DNA from: JASLEW01 sp963732005
GTDB taxonomy: Bacteria > Acidobacteriota > Thermoanaerobaculia > Multivoradales > UBA5704
NCBI GenBank assembly: GCA_963732005.1
Contig: CAVSXT010000005.1
Coordinates: 1,488,001-1,552,000, forward strand
Reading direction: 5' to 3'
DNA: 64,000 nucleotides
Shown: positions 29,301 through 42,052 of the stretch, piece after piece
Layout: every line of letters begins with the position of its first letter
Position numbering within the stretch: the stretch's first letter is position 1
The notes under the pieces: generated by a model
Told to the model about the DNA's origin: nothing
What the model saw: the letters and a program-made list of their open reading frames with translations, nothing else
Databases searched by the model: none
Made by a program: the position numbers and the translations under genes

Positions 29301-30747
29301 CGTACCGGCCCTGATCCGGCACCGGCAGCTCGCCGGCCCGGGCGAAGCGGTCGGTGGGGTCGATCCAGAGCGCTGGCGTGCCCGGCACGAAGACGATGGC
29401 GTGATCGAAGGCGCCGAAGCCGGGCAGCTCGGGGTCGACGTCGCGCTCGGTCTGGCCGGCCTCGAGCAGGGCGACGTAGGCCGGGACGTCGAGGGCGCGG
29501 AGCGCGGCGGTGAGCAGCACCGCCTTGTCCTTGCAATCGCCGAAGCGACGGCCGAGAGTCTCGGCGGGTGGCCGCGGCACGATGCCGCCCGCCCCGAGCT
29601 CGACGGCGGCGTAGCGGATGTCGGCCATGCGCGCGAGCAGGCGCCCGATCACCTCGAGCTGCGAGGTCGCGGGTTCGTAGGCGCGGGCCGCTTGCAGCCA
29701 CGCCGCGAGCGGCGCGCCGGCCACCGTCTGGTCGACGATGCGCGAGTAGCTCTCGGCGATGGCGCTCCAGGAAGCGGCGTTGGCGAAGGCGATCGCCGGC
29801 CACCGCGGCGCCTCCGGCGGCAAACCGGCCGGGAAATGCTCTCTCGCCGGCAGGTCGTGGGCTTCGAACACCAGCCGTTGCCGGCCGGGCAGGGACTCGC
29901 GGCGCGGCGCCAGGCCAGGCAGCAGCTCCAGCGCGTAGCGCAGGTTCATGTCCGCCGGCGCCTCGAGCACCACGCGGAGATGGCGCACCGGCACGCTCAT
30001 GGCGAGTCTGTGCCGCTCGAAGGTGCCGCGGTCGAAGAGCGGCGCGGCGTCGACCACCGTCTCCTCTTCCTCGGTCACCGCGCCGGCGCCGGTGGCGGGC
30101 AGGGGGCCGCGCAGCCGCTGCCGCTCCGCGAAGGTCTCGGCATCGGTGTCACCCACGGTGCTCCGCTCCAGCACCTTGGGATCGAGCCAGTGTTCCTGTC
30201 CATCCGGCGTCACCACCCGCGCCCGCAGGCGCGGCGTCTGCTGGTACCAGGGCAGCCAGCTGACGTTGACCTGAGACCAGCTGGGACCGGCGGTGCCGTG
30301 CATGCGGTAGACCAGCCGATAAGTGCGGCTCAGCCGGCCGGCATCGTCGAAGCTGTAGATGTGCTCGGCAAAGAGCACCGAGACCGGCAGGTCGGCTTCG
30401 GCCTTGGCCTGGGGGGCGGCGGCGGCTTTGGCGGCGGCGAGCAGCTCCGCCGGCGGTGCCGCGAAGAAGCGGCCGTCCCAGGGCTCGGCCGGAGCCGCCG
30501 CCGCCGGCGGGGTGGCCGCGGCGAGGGCGGGGGCGGCGGGGAGAAGCACCGCGACGACGGCCGCTGCGAGAGTAGGGCCGGCTGGGGCAGGTAGCGCGGC
30601 GATGGCCGCCGCGAGCGTCAGCGCGGCTGGGGCAGGCGCCGCGACGATGGCCGCCGCGAGGGCGGCGAGGCGACGCAGCAAACGTCGCGGGCCGGGCTGC
30701 GGGCGCTCCGACCGCACGCACGGAATGACACCGAGCTCCTTCGACAT
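26389..30747 (-). CDS. DUF3857-transglutaminase-TPR envelope protein
   Basis: 1,452 residues. After an Ala-rich hydrophobic N-terminus (signal-like), a DUF3857 domain spans about 100-280. A transglutaminase-like domain follows at about 370-470 with the catalytic triad visible: Cys in RRFGDCKDKAVLL, His in GAFDHAIVFVPG and Asp in LWIDPTDRF. A beta-rich segment comes next. From about 740 to the end there are many TPR-like helical pairs, for example EAAWREAERAVAIEPRSAAA and YVKAKQLDPALATTRIDYAI. Proteins of this layout are conserved in Acidobacteria and Bacteroidetes; their substrate is unknown. TGGAGGAGA precedes ATG 30747, 6 nt away. Probably periplasmic or membrane-attached. Confidence 0.85.
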   Translation of the reverse strand: MSKELGVIPCVRSERPQPGPRRLLRRLAALAAAIVAAPAPAALTLAAAIAALPAPAGPTLAAAVVAVLLPAAPALAAATPPAAAAPAEPWDGRFFAAPPAELLAAAKAAAAPQAKAEADLPVSVLFAEHIYSFDDAGRLSRTYRLVYRMHGTAGPSWSQVNVSWLPWYQQTPRLRARVVTPDGQEHWLDPKVLERSTVGDTDAETFAERQRLRGPLPATGAGAVTEEEETVVDAAPLFDRGTFERHRLAMSVPVRHLRVVLEAPADMNLRYALELLPGLAPRRESLPGRQRLVFEAHDLPAREHFPAGLPPEAPRWPAIAFANAASWSAIAESYSRIVDQTVAGAPLAAWLQAARAYEPATSQLEVIGRLLARMADIRYAAVELGAGGIVPRPPAETLGRRFGDCKDKAVLLTAALRALDVPAYVALLEAGQTERDVDPELPGFGAFDHAIVFVPGTPALWIDPTDRFARAGELPVPDQGRYALVAAPGIAGLVRTPAASSAENRIQKTREFFLADSGPARVVETSEYAGAAERHVRAHLAATAVATLRQEGDDYARDTFRGKTANSFASSDPLELSRPLSQRLEVSAAGRGYTDLAIAVVGVGYTALFDLLPADLTAEDRDKENDPKPATGEDTEPRRIDYWFRLPHTVEVRYRVVPPAGYEPADLPSSRVRQLGTATLAEQYTAGERGIVTATLRFDSGRQRISAAELAALHASLVQLKKERPVLLRFQQVGEAQAAAGHIREALLEFRQEAAAAPTKALPHQRLARALLAGGLGEAAWREAERAVAIEPRSAAAWSTLGWVLQHDAIGRRFGPGFSRQRALAAYVKAKQLDPALATTRIDYAILLEHDDQGQRFAEGAGLKAAIAEYQAVRKDDDNHAYDENLLIDLVYAGRHAEALELATTMKDTETKRTAVTVATAMTGGAEAAIHEVERTTDEPARQLTILQSAAQTLLRLRAFAAAAALLERAGPLSPAASDILARAAMLRQVRPLDQIPLPAGEPSTVARRLFLAFAHGDADPKALMRLVSKSAVTADAAQLDGQSTDLAQIGKSLRRQLAKAGGLPPELVFELAFAAMKETVSGDDALGYRIDYRTPLVDLDEQFFVVREGGDYRIAGFSTVPAMLGTEALRRLGAGDLPGARQWLDWARALTKDPAGELPAPPFAVLWARGGAAGAEPARCAAAALAASDSTDDTVAPILRACRVAETVTERQLALDLALAIAAGERRQWDEAIELARRLAAARPGAALPFLLEASAMQKLGRSGAIVELAQRRLERLPGDRQAQLVLAQTAMKQGDFDDAERVYRQLAESAGAETEELNGLAWLLLVRGRADQEAVELARRATQRPDGKTHNALHTLAALLAESSRPGEAYQAMVQALAAGDEPEPGPLDWYVFGRIAEQYGLPEVARGLYARVERPTQDDASTTWRLARTRLAVLDGRVPAPAAAKSTRD

Positions 30748-30833
30748 CCCATCTCCTCCAGGAGAAGCTTCAACTCTATCACGGCGATGGCGGCGTCCCG
30801 AGACGCGCCCGGCCCGATCGCCGGAGCCTGGTA

Positions 30834-33800
30834 CTACCGGATCGAGACGGGCATGGCGTTGCCCGGATAGAGCGAGAAGAGGCCGCTGGCCGGTCCGCCA
30901 GCGCCCCTGCCGCTCGCCGGGTCCTCCAGCCGAGGTTCGATCGGTATGGAGGTGAAGAGGATCGGCGGCGGCGGCCCGGGATCGGTAACCAGCTGCGGCA
31001 TGGTGACGGCGCTCAGGCCCCCCGGATCGAGCTGGCTCACGGTGACCGGCCCGGCGACCAGCAGGACGTGGCAGGGCAGGTGAAGCGAGGCGGTGACGGT
31101 GACCGTGCCCTGCAGCGTGGGCACGCCGGCGACGGCGAAGCTGCCATCGGCGGCGGCCGTCGCGACGAGCTGGGCGTAGCCGATGTCGATTACCACCTGG
31201 GCGCCGGACCCCGGCGAGCCATCGGAGGTGAAGACCTGGCCGGTCACCGTGGTCAACGGGTCGGGGCCGGTGAACGGATAGGGCTGGAGCGCGAGCGAGC
31301 CCAGGTCCGTGATGCCGCCCCTGACCGCGTGCGGGCCGTTGGCGCCGCTGGCAGCGTAGAGCATGACGCCGCCGATGGTGATCGTCGCCTCAGCCTGCAG
31401 CGTCCACGCCCGCGCCGGGAAGGAGGCGACCGTGAAGCCACCACCGGGGCCGCTCGCCACGGTGGCGGTGTCGGCCAGATCGGCGCTCGAGACGGTGACG
31501 GTGACGCCCGCCAGCCCCTGGCCGTCGGTGCCCAAGACGCTGCCGGTCACCGTGGTCGGCTGCGGCGCGGGAGCCGCGACCAGCGTCAAGTAGCCGAGCG
31601 CTTCGTTCTGGCCCGGCGGCGGTGGCGGCACCTCGGCTTCGGCGTCGGCGGGGCAACCGCCCAGCGTGCCAACCACGTCCACCACGAAGTCGCCGCTGTT
31701 GGTGGGCAGGCCGCCCACCGTGAAGGAGCCGTCGGCGCCGGAGGTGGTGGTCGCCGCCGCCACGCCGCCCACGAACACGCTCACGCTCGCTCCCGCGACG
31801 CGGGCGCCGGCCGGGTCCACCACCAAGCCGCTCACCGCCGTTCCCGGATCGACGACGCTGGTGATGGTCACCGGGGCGGACTCCGCCGCCAGGCCCACGT
31901 TGTCGGTGGCGACAGCCGAAAGCACCGCGGTCTGGCCGGCCGGCGGCGCGACGATCGAAGCCACGAACGGCGCCGTGGCCGCACCGGTGAATTCCATCCC
32001 GAAGAGATCGAACAGCACGCTCGAGATCCCGGTCGCGTCGCTGGCACCCGCCACGATCGGCACCACGCTGCCCTCGGTCACCTGCGCGCCATCGAGCGGC
32101 GAGAAGATCGCCACCGTCGGCGGCACGTCCGGCTGCACCGCAACCGTCACCGGCGCCGACGGCGCCCCCGCCCCGAGCGCGTCGTAGGCGAGCGCCGTCA
32201 CCGCGAGCGTTGCCGACCCGCGCGGGAGCGTCACCTGGAAGAGGTACGGCGGCGCCGAGAGCGTGCCGGCCAGCTGGCCGTTCACATAGACCTCGACCCG
32301 CGTCACCACCACCGCGTCGCTCGCCGCGACCGCGATGGTGAGCGGCGTGCCGTCGATCAAAACCTGGCCGGGGACCGGCGCCAGCAGCCTCGCCACCGGC
32401 AGCGGATAGGGCTGCACGACGAACGTCTCCTGGGTCGTCGCCTGCACGCCGCCGAGGTTCGTCGCCACGGCGCCCACGGTCATCGTCGGCTGCCCGGAGG
32501 GTGCCATGACCGTGGCCTGGTAGGGCGGCTTGTACAGAGTCTCGACGGTCGCGCCGTTGACCAGGATGCCGACCGAGGCGACCGACACCTCGTCCTGCGC
32601 GGTCACCGCCACCATCACCGGCAGGCGCTCCATCACCGCGGCCCCCGCCGCGGGCGCCGTGATGCTCACCGCCGGCGGATTGGTGTCGCCGTCGATCGGC
32701 AGCTCGAAGAGCCCGGTGTAGAGACCGCCCTGGGCCGTGGCGTAGCCGATGAACTCGCCCAGCTGCTGGCCGTTGCCCGCGATGAACACCGCGCCGTTGC
32801 GCTGGGCGATGTCGTTGGCGCGCGGTGCGATGATGCCATTCGCCCCGGTCAGGGTGCTCAGGTCGAGCACCGCGGTGAAGATCGGCGGCAGGCTGCCGAC
32901 GTCGAAGATCGCCACCTGGCCGGCGATGAAGAACTGCGAGCCCAGCGCAAACCCGTCCGCGAGCGCCGCGCGGGTCACGCCCAGGTCGTCCTCGCTTGCC
33001 CCGACCTCCACCGGGTCGGTGGGGTCCGCCAGCTCGACGACGTGCAGGCCGCCGTAGATCCCTTCCTCGCCGGAGGCCACGTAGGCGTAGTGCCCTCGCA
33101 CCGTGACGCTGCCGGCGCGAGGCTGGTCGGGAGGGGTGGCGCCCAGGAGCACCGGCGCCGCCGGCGCGCTCACGTCCACGACCGCCACGCCCCCGTCGCC
33201 GCAGGCGATCACCGCATACGACCCGCTCAGGCCGAAGCCGCCCAGCCCGGTGCCGCCCAGGCTCACCGCGCGCGGCGTGCCCGGGAGCGCCAGCGAGCCG
33301 ACCGCGACCGGCTGCATCGGATTCGTCACATCCACCACGTGCAGGCCGAAATTCAGGTCGGCGAGATACACCAGGTTGCCGCCGACCGCCAGGCGCACCT
33401 GGTCGCCGCCCGGGAAGCTAAGGCTGCCGAGCCGTGCCGGATGCGCCGGATCGCTCACATCCACCAGCTGCAACCCGACGTCCTCCGCGACGTATGCCGC
33501 GGCGCCCGCCACCCGCACGTCGTTGGCGCTGCCCGGCGTCGCCAGCTGCGCGACCAGCACCGGGGATTGCAGGTTGGTCACGTCCACGACCGACAACCCG
33601 AAGCTGCCGGAGGCCACCAAGACGAAGTCGCCGGCCGCCTCGACCGCGTTCTGAAAGCCGGGAAGCGGCAGGAAGGCAAGCGCGATCGGTGAAAAGGTGG
33701 TCACCGTGACGCTGGTGGCGCCGGCGTGCCCGGCGTTGCTGACCGTAACCGTCGCGCTGCCGCTCTGCCCGGCATAGACCCTCCCCGGATCGCTGCCGAA

Positions 33801-34355
33801 GCTCGCCACCGCCAGATTGCTCGAGCTCACCTGCGTCTGGTAGAGCGGATTGAACAGGTCGATGGTGCGGCCGTCGACCGTGCAGCCTGCCGTCAGGTCC
33901 TGGCCGTCGAGCACCACGCGCAACGTCGAGGTATCGACCCCCGAGCCGCCGTCCTGATAGGCCACGGCGATCGGCGGCGACGGGATGTTGACCAGGACCG
34001 GCTGCGCCGGCGCGACGATGGCGACAGCCGGCGGCACCGTGTCCACCGCGGCGCTCTGGCTGATCAGGACCAGCTGCGGTCCCTGCCCGGCCGTCCCGTC
34101 CCTGGACACCAGATCGACGCGGCCGGCCTGTCCCTCGTCGGTTTTCTGAAGCAGCCAGCCGTCGTTCGCCGTGCCGGCCAGGAAGGCCTGGACGTCGGCC
34201 GTGACGTCGAACTGGATCCAGCCGTTGCTGGTGTTGTTGACGACCACCGTGTCCGTGGCGTCGTTCTCGATCGTGCCGCCGTTCCACTGGGTCGCGCAAT
34301 CGGCATCAGCGTTGGCCGGGTTGGCGTCGACGGCGCAGTTCCAGGTGGCGCCCAT
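30834..34355 (-). CDS. LVIVD-propeller/Ig-like/carboxypeptidase-regulatory-like protein, 5'-truncated
   Basis: 1,173 residues from the first available ATG. It opens inside a DNRLRE-type domain (TEMGATWNCAVDANP, FDVTADVQAFLAG); the matching upstream half (VDVYRADAFWTE) is in frame but has no start codon. An in-frame TGA precedes it near 34455, inside the end of the upstream gene. A signal peptide is therefore missing. Next come LVIVD propeller repeats (VVDVTNLQSPVLVAQLATPG, LHVVDVTNPMQPVAVGSLAL, about 215-480), four Ig-like modules and three carboxypeptidase-regulatory-like modules. The last 15 residues (GLFSLYPGNAMP) copy an internal piece of the CRVIDTR module of the upstream gene. This looks like a gene whose two ends were remodelled by recombination, or a collapsed repeat in assembly. 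Confidence 0.7.
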   Translation of the reverse strand: MGATWNCAVDANPANADADCATQWNGGTIENDATDTVVVNNTSNGWIQFDVTADVQAFLAGTANDGWLLQKTDEGQAGRVDLVSRDGTAGQGPQLVLISQSAAVDTVPPAVAIVAPAQPVLVNIPSPPIAVAYQDGGSGVDTSTLRVVLDGQDLTAGCTVDGRTIDLFNPLYQTQVSSSNLAVASFGSDPGRVYAGQSGSATVTVSNAGHAGATSVTVTTFSPIALAFLPLPGFQNAVEAAGDFVLVASGSFGLSVVDVTNLQSPVLVAQLATPGSANDVRVAGAAAYVAEDVGLQLVDVSDPAHPARLGSLSFPGGDQVRLAVGGNLVYLADLNFGLHVVDVTNPMQPVAVGSLALPGTPRAVSLGGTGLGGFGLSGSYAVIACGDGGVAVVDVSAPAAPVLLGATPPDQPRAGSVTVRGHYAYVASGEEGIYGGLHVVELADPTDPVEVGASEDDLGVTRAALADGFALGSQFFIAGQVAIFDVGSLPPIFTAVLDLSTLTGANGIIAPRANDIAQRNGAVFIAGNGQQLGEFIGYATAQGGLYTGLFELPIDGDTNPPAVSITAPAAGAAVMERLPVMVAVTAQDEVSVASVGILVNGATVETLYKPPYQATVMAPSGQPTMTVGAVATNLGGVQATTQETFVVQPYPLPVARLLAPVPGQVLIDGTPLTIAVAASDAVVVTRVEVYVNGQLAGTLSAPPYLFQVTLPRGSATLAVTALAYDALGAGAPSAPVTVAVQPDVPPTVAIFSPLDGAQVTEGSVVPIVAGASDATGISSVLFDLFGMEFTGAATAPFVASIVAPPAGQTAVLSAVATDNVGLAAESAPVTITSVVDPGTAVSGLVVDPAGARVAGASVSVFVGGVAAATTTSGADGSFTVGGLPTNSGDFVVDVVGTLGGCPADAEAEVPPPPPGQNEALGYLTLVAAPAPQPTTVTGSVLGTDGQGLAGVTVTVSSADLADTATVASGPGGGFTVASFPARAWTLQAEATITIGGVMLYAASGANGPHAVRGGITDLGSLALQPYPFTGPDPLTTVTGQVFTSDGSPGSGAQVVIDIGYAQLVATAAADGSFAVAGVPTLQGTVTVTASLHLPCHVLLVAGPVTVSQLDPGGLSAVTMPQLVTDPGPPPPILFTSIPIEPRLEDPASGRGAGGPASGLFSLYPGNAMPVSIR

Positions 34356-34425
34356 CTCCGTCCAGAAAGCGTCGGCCCGGTAGACGTCGACGGTGCGGTT
34401 GGCCGGCCGGGAGGGGGAAGCCTGC

Positions 34426-36624
34426 CTACTTGAAGTAGCCGTTGACGTCGATCAGCAGATGGTTCACCGAGGAGGAGGCGTTCTGGATGCCGATCGAGCC
34501 GGTGCCGTCGGTCGCCAGGGTCAGGACCGCGCTGCCGGCGAGGACCCTGCCGCTCGCGAACTGGACGTTGCTGGTGCCGAGGGGCATGGCGTTGCCCGGA
34601 TAAAGGGAGAAGAGGCCGCTGCCGGTGGGTACCACGGTGACGTTGGCCGAGACCGCCACCGCGTTGCTGGGAATGCCGCAGGCGCCGGCGATGACGAAGA
34701 GCCGGGTCTGGTTGGCGGCCAGCGCCGGTCCACCCAAGGGACCGCTGGCATTGCGGGTGTCGATCACCCGGCAGGGCGTCACGGTGTAGAAGCCGGTGTG
34801 GGTTGGCGGCGGCGCGTAGAAGAACGCGGAGGCGAGGGTGCTTGAGGCGCTGCCGCCGGTCACCACCACGTTCACCGCGCCGGTCGCGTGGGCGCCGGTG
34901 ACCGCGGTGAGCGTTCCCGGACCAAGGACGTTGACGCTGGTCGCCGGCACCCCACCGATGGTCACCGTGTCGCCGGTCTGGAAGTTGCTGCCGGAGATGG
35001 TGACGGTGGTACCGCCGGCGGTCGAGCCGTGGTTCGGGCTGATGGCGGTGATCGGCCCCGGCGCCGGCAGCGTGCCGCCGCCCTGGGTCATGCAGACGCC
35101 GAGCGCGGCGGTGACGTTCGGAAGGATCACCGCCACCACCCGCGGATGGAAGACCATCGACGTCGTGCAGCCGTTGAGCAGGTGGCAGTAGCCCATCATG
35201 GTGCCCAGGACGTTGGGAATGCCGTTGACCGTCGAGGGCGCCGGGCAGCTCTCGGCGCCCGACCAGCACCCGGCTTCCAGGTTGAAGCACTCGTCGATCG
35301 GCGGGGTGTAGCAGTGGGTGTGGCGCGAGCCGAAGTTGTGGCCGATCTCATGGCCGACGACGCTGGCGTCGCCGGCCAGGTAATCGATCAGGAACACCTG
35401 GGAGAAGTTGTAGCCAAAGTTCTTGTCGCACAAGCCGGCCACCCAGGCGATGCCGGAGGCTTCGTCCGGGTTGGGCGACTTGCCCGAGAGCATGGTGGTG
35501 ACGGTGCGGGTGACCGCGCCTTCGTTGGCGGACCAGTAATTGGAGAACTCGGACAGCTGGTCGGAAGAGGCGGCGCCGTTGCTGGGCTGCTGGGTGTACG
35601 GGTCGGCGACCGAGGCGGTGCGCAGGATGGTGGTGCCCACCAGCAGCTGGACCTGCAGGTCACGCTGATACATCACGTTGATCTGGGCGAACAGCGAGGC
35701 GATGTAGTTGGTCGCGTTCGTGGTGTTGTCGGAGAACTTCAGCGACATGAACTCGTGATCGGTGTCGATCGCCACCGTGGCGGTGGCGAAGCTGGAGCCG
35801 GCGCTGGCGGAAATGGGCGGCGTGGAGAGCGCCACGATATCTTGCGCGAGTTGCGGGAGCTGGGGCGACTGCGCGAGCTGCGCAGGGGAGCCGGCCGCGG
35901 CGGTCGAACCGGCCCGCCCTGGCGGCAGCTGGTCCTCGGCGCAGGTCCACTTCGGCTTCGGCTGGGCGCCCTGGCCGGCCAGGAAGCCCTCGGGCGTGGC
36001 CAGCAGGTGCAGTCCGGGCTTGCCCGGCACCAGCGGCCGCAGCTGGTGCTGGCCGCCGGTGGCGTTCTGGTCCAGGGCTTCGATCGTGCCCCTCGCCGGG
36101 TCCAGCGCGAGATAGATCCCCGACAGCGGTTCGTCGGCCACGGTTCCCCAGAAGAAGACCAGCGGCGAGCGCGGCAGCTCGTGCGTGCCGGCGGCATCGA
36201 CCCGCAGGACGCGGGCGCCCGGGGCGTAGATCTCGTGCCGGGTGATCAGCACGTCCTGGCGCACGCCCGGCGCCACCGGCCAGCTGGCGATGCGCACCCG
36301 CTCGCCGGTCCGAACCTGCAGCAGTGCCGGGATCAGCTCGTCGTCGAAGCGGACGAGCTCCGCCTCGCCGGCCAGGTCCGGCGCCTTGACGCGCTCGCCG
36401 GGACCCGCCGCATGGGCCAGCGGGAAGAACGACAGGTCGGGGGCCGCGCCCGCCGGCGCCGTGCCGGCCGCGAGCGCAGGCAGCGGGGCGAGCGAGCCGG
36501 CGATCGCCAGCACGGCCAGCGCGACGAGCACCTGCAGTGCCGCCGGGACACCGGCGAACGGCTGCCGGCGGGCCGGAGAAAGGAGTCTGGCGGGGTGCGG
36601 TCCGAAGCGATGAGAGTCCAGCAT
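34426..36624 (-). CDS. Secreted metzincin peptidase with TIG and CRVIDTR modules
   Basis: 732 residues. The signal peptide is near 28-52 (LQVLVALAVLAIAGSLAPL). The catalytic metzincin site HEIGHNFGSRHTH (about 410) provides HExxHxxGxxH, with the Met-turn MMGYCH about 50 residues later, as in reprolysin-like M12 peptidases. Cys-rich segments (CYTPPIDECF, CWSGAESC) surround it. A TIG/IPT domain (ITAISPNHGSTAGGTTVTIS) and the CRVIDTRNASGPLGGP module ending NGYFK follow. ATG 36624 is chosen over an upstream in-frame start because the signal peptide fits; TAGGAG lies about 11 nt before it. Likely an exported endopeptidase. Confidence 0.85.
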   Translation of the reverse strand: MLDSHRFGPHPARLLSPARRQPFAGVPAALQVLVALAVLAIAGSLAPLPALAAGTAPAGAAPDLSFFPLAHAAGPGERVKAPDLAGEAELVRFDDELIPALLQVRTGERVRIASWPVAPGVRQDVLITRHEIYAPGARVLRVDAAGTHELPRSPLVFFWGTVADEPLSGIYLALDPARGTIEALDQNATGGQHQLRPLVPGKPGLHLLATPEGFLAGQGAQPKPKWTCAEDQLPPGRAGSTAAAGSPAQLAQSPQLPQLAQDIVALSTPPISASAGSSFATATVAIDTDHEFMSLKFSDNTTNATNYIASLFAQINVMYQRDLQVQLLVGTTILRTASVADPYTQQPSNGAASSDQLSEFSNYWSANEGAVTRTVTTMLSGKSPNPDEASGIAWVAGLCDKNFGYNFSQVFLIDYLAGDASVVGHEIGHNFGSRHTHCYTPPIDECFNLEAGCWSGAESCPAPSTVNGIPNVLGTMMGYCHLLNGCTTSMVFHPRVVAVILPNVTAALGVCMTQGGGTLPAPGPITAISPNHGSTAGGTTVTISGSNFQTGDTVTIGGVPATSVNVLGPGTLTAVTGAHATGAVNVVVTGGSASSTLASAFFYAPPPTHTGFYTVTPCRVIDTRNASGPLGGPALAANQTRLFVIAGACGIPSNAVAVSANVTVVPTGSGLFSLYPGNAMPLGTSNVQFASGRVLAGSAVLTLATDGTGSIGIQNASSSVNHLLIDVNGYFK

Positions 36625-36703
36625 ACGGCGGGTGCTCCTACGGCGAGGTCGATCCCGAAGCTCTGGCGGCCCTTGCGGCCCTGGCCATGCGAAGAGGGTC
36701 ATG

Positions 36704-36732
36704 AGTATAGAGCTATTTGCCCCTATGCGCCA
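36704..36732 (-). promoter_or_regulatory. Candidate promoter of the metzincin gene
   Basis: On the minus strand TATACT (36709-36704) is a good -10. TGGCGC (36732-36727) lies 17 nt upstream and is a weak -35. The region is locally AT-rich. The start codon is about 80 nt downstream. Confidence 0.4.
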
Positions 36733-37064
36733 GCAGCAATATGGTGCCCCCCGCTCTCGCCGACGGTCGCCAGCGGTTGTCCGGCGGGGCCCTCCGGCGC
36801 CCGGGTCCTGAGGCCTGTCGGCCTGCACCCGGGCGCCGGCGCCCGCCGGCCGCGGCACCGCGGCATCCCCCTCCCGCGATTTGCTCCGGCTGCTTGGGGA
36901 AAGTGCATGCCGCAGGCCAACCTGGGCCGCCCCGGCAGCGACCCGGGCGGGCGCCGGGACCCGGAGCGCAAAGCATTGAAAAGGAAAAGTTTAGAGATCA
37001 GGCGACGAGGTCGGGGCGGGTCGCTGCACCAGCGGCTGGCGCAAAAAAGTGTCAGCCAGAATGG
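36733..37064. other. Noncoding interval between clpA and the metzincin gene
   Basis: No supported gene. It holds the 14-bp palindrome GGGCGCCGGCGCCC near 36828 and an AT-rich patch at about 36971-36996. Just downstream of the clpA stop is a weak GGCTG...CAGCC hairpin with an internal T-run (about 37032-37056), which could serve as a clpA terminator. Confidence 0.4.
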
Positions 37065-39845
<2,781 letters not shown>

Positions 39846-39849
<4 letters not shown>

Positions 39850-40339
39850 CGCGGTGCCTTGCCGGGGTCGCGGAGGTCGCCGGGGCCGCCCGGGTCGCCC
39901 ATGTCGCCCATGTCGCCGGAATCGTCGCCGGACTCGCCGGGCGGCAGCGGTTCGGCGGTGAGCAGCAGCGGCATGCCGGCCGCGCGCGCTTCGGCGGTGA
40001 CCTCGGCGACCTTGGTCTCGGCCACGTCGCGAGTGTAGACGCCGGCGACGCCGGCGCCTTTGTGATGCACCAGCAGCATGATGTGGGTCGCCTCGGCCGG
40101 CGGCTTGTGGAAGTGCTGCATCAGCACGGCGACGACGAACTCCATGGTGGTGTAGTCGTCGTTGTGGAGGATCACCTGATAGCGCCGCGGCCGCCGCGGG
40201 CGGCGCCGCACCTCCTCGGCGGTGCCGGCCTCGGGAGCCTCGAAGCCTCCCGGATCGAGGTCGCCGCCATTGGTGTTGGCGACGGTGGCGACTGTGGCGA
40301 CGGTGGCGCCGGCAGTGGCGGCGACCATTGCGGCGAGGG

Positions 40340-40343
<4 letters not shown>
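39846..40343 (-). CDS. clpS: ClpS, N-end-rule adaptor of ClpAP
   Basis: 165 residues from GTG 40343 (160 from ATG 40328). The core RRYQVILHNDDYTTMEFVVA, then LMQHFHKPPAEATHIMLLVH and AGVYTRDVAETK, matches ClpS, which binds N-degron substrates and docks on the ClpA N-domain. It is flanked by an N-terminal ATVATVATVANT repeat tract and an acidic Gly/Asp tail (SGDDSGDMGDMGDPGGPGDL), both unlike normal ~100-residue ClpS. GTG 40343 overlaps the prfC stop (GTGA) and has GGGAG 8 nt upstream; the stop overlaps clpA (ATGA). This gives a prfC-clpS-clpA chain. Confidence 0.9.
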
Positions 40344-41928
<1,585 letters not shown>

Positions 41929-42052
41929 GGGAGGGGGGGCCCGCCGCTTGGCGCTGCCACCAGTCGTAACCGCGAGACGAGGGTAGCAGATTCCTGGGGC
42001 GGGCCGGGTGGGCGTGGCGCCCGGGCGGGCGCTGCGGCGGGCCGGCGCCGGC

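Noticed and set aside
27904..30594. An 896-residue plus-strand frame opposite the DUF3857 gene
   Set aside because: Shadow frame of a GC-rich gene; no family similarity and no ribosome site.
31068..33692. An 874-residue His/Arg-rich plus-strand frame
   Set aside because: Antisense to the LVIVD/Ig protein; His/Arg/Gly-rich composition is the usual artefact of the opposite strand.
37032..37056. Rho-independent terminator after clpA
   Set aside because: Only a five-pair stem with the T-run inside the loop; kept as a weak note in the interval entry.
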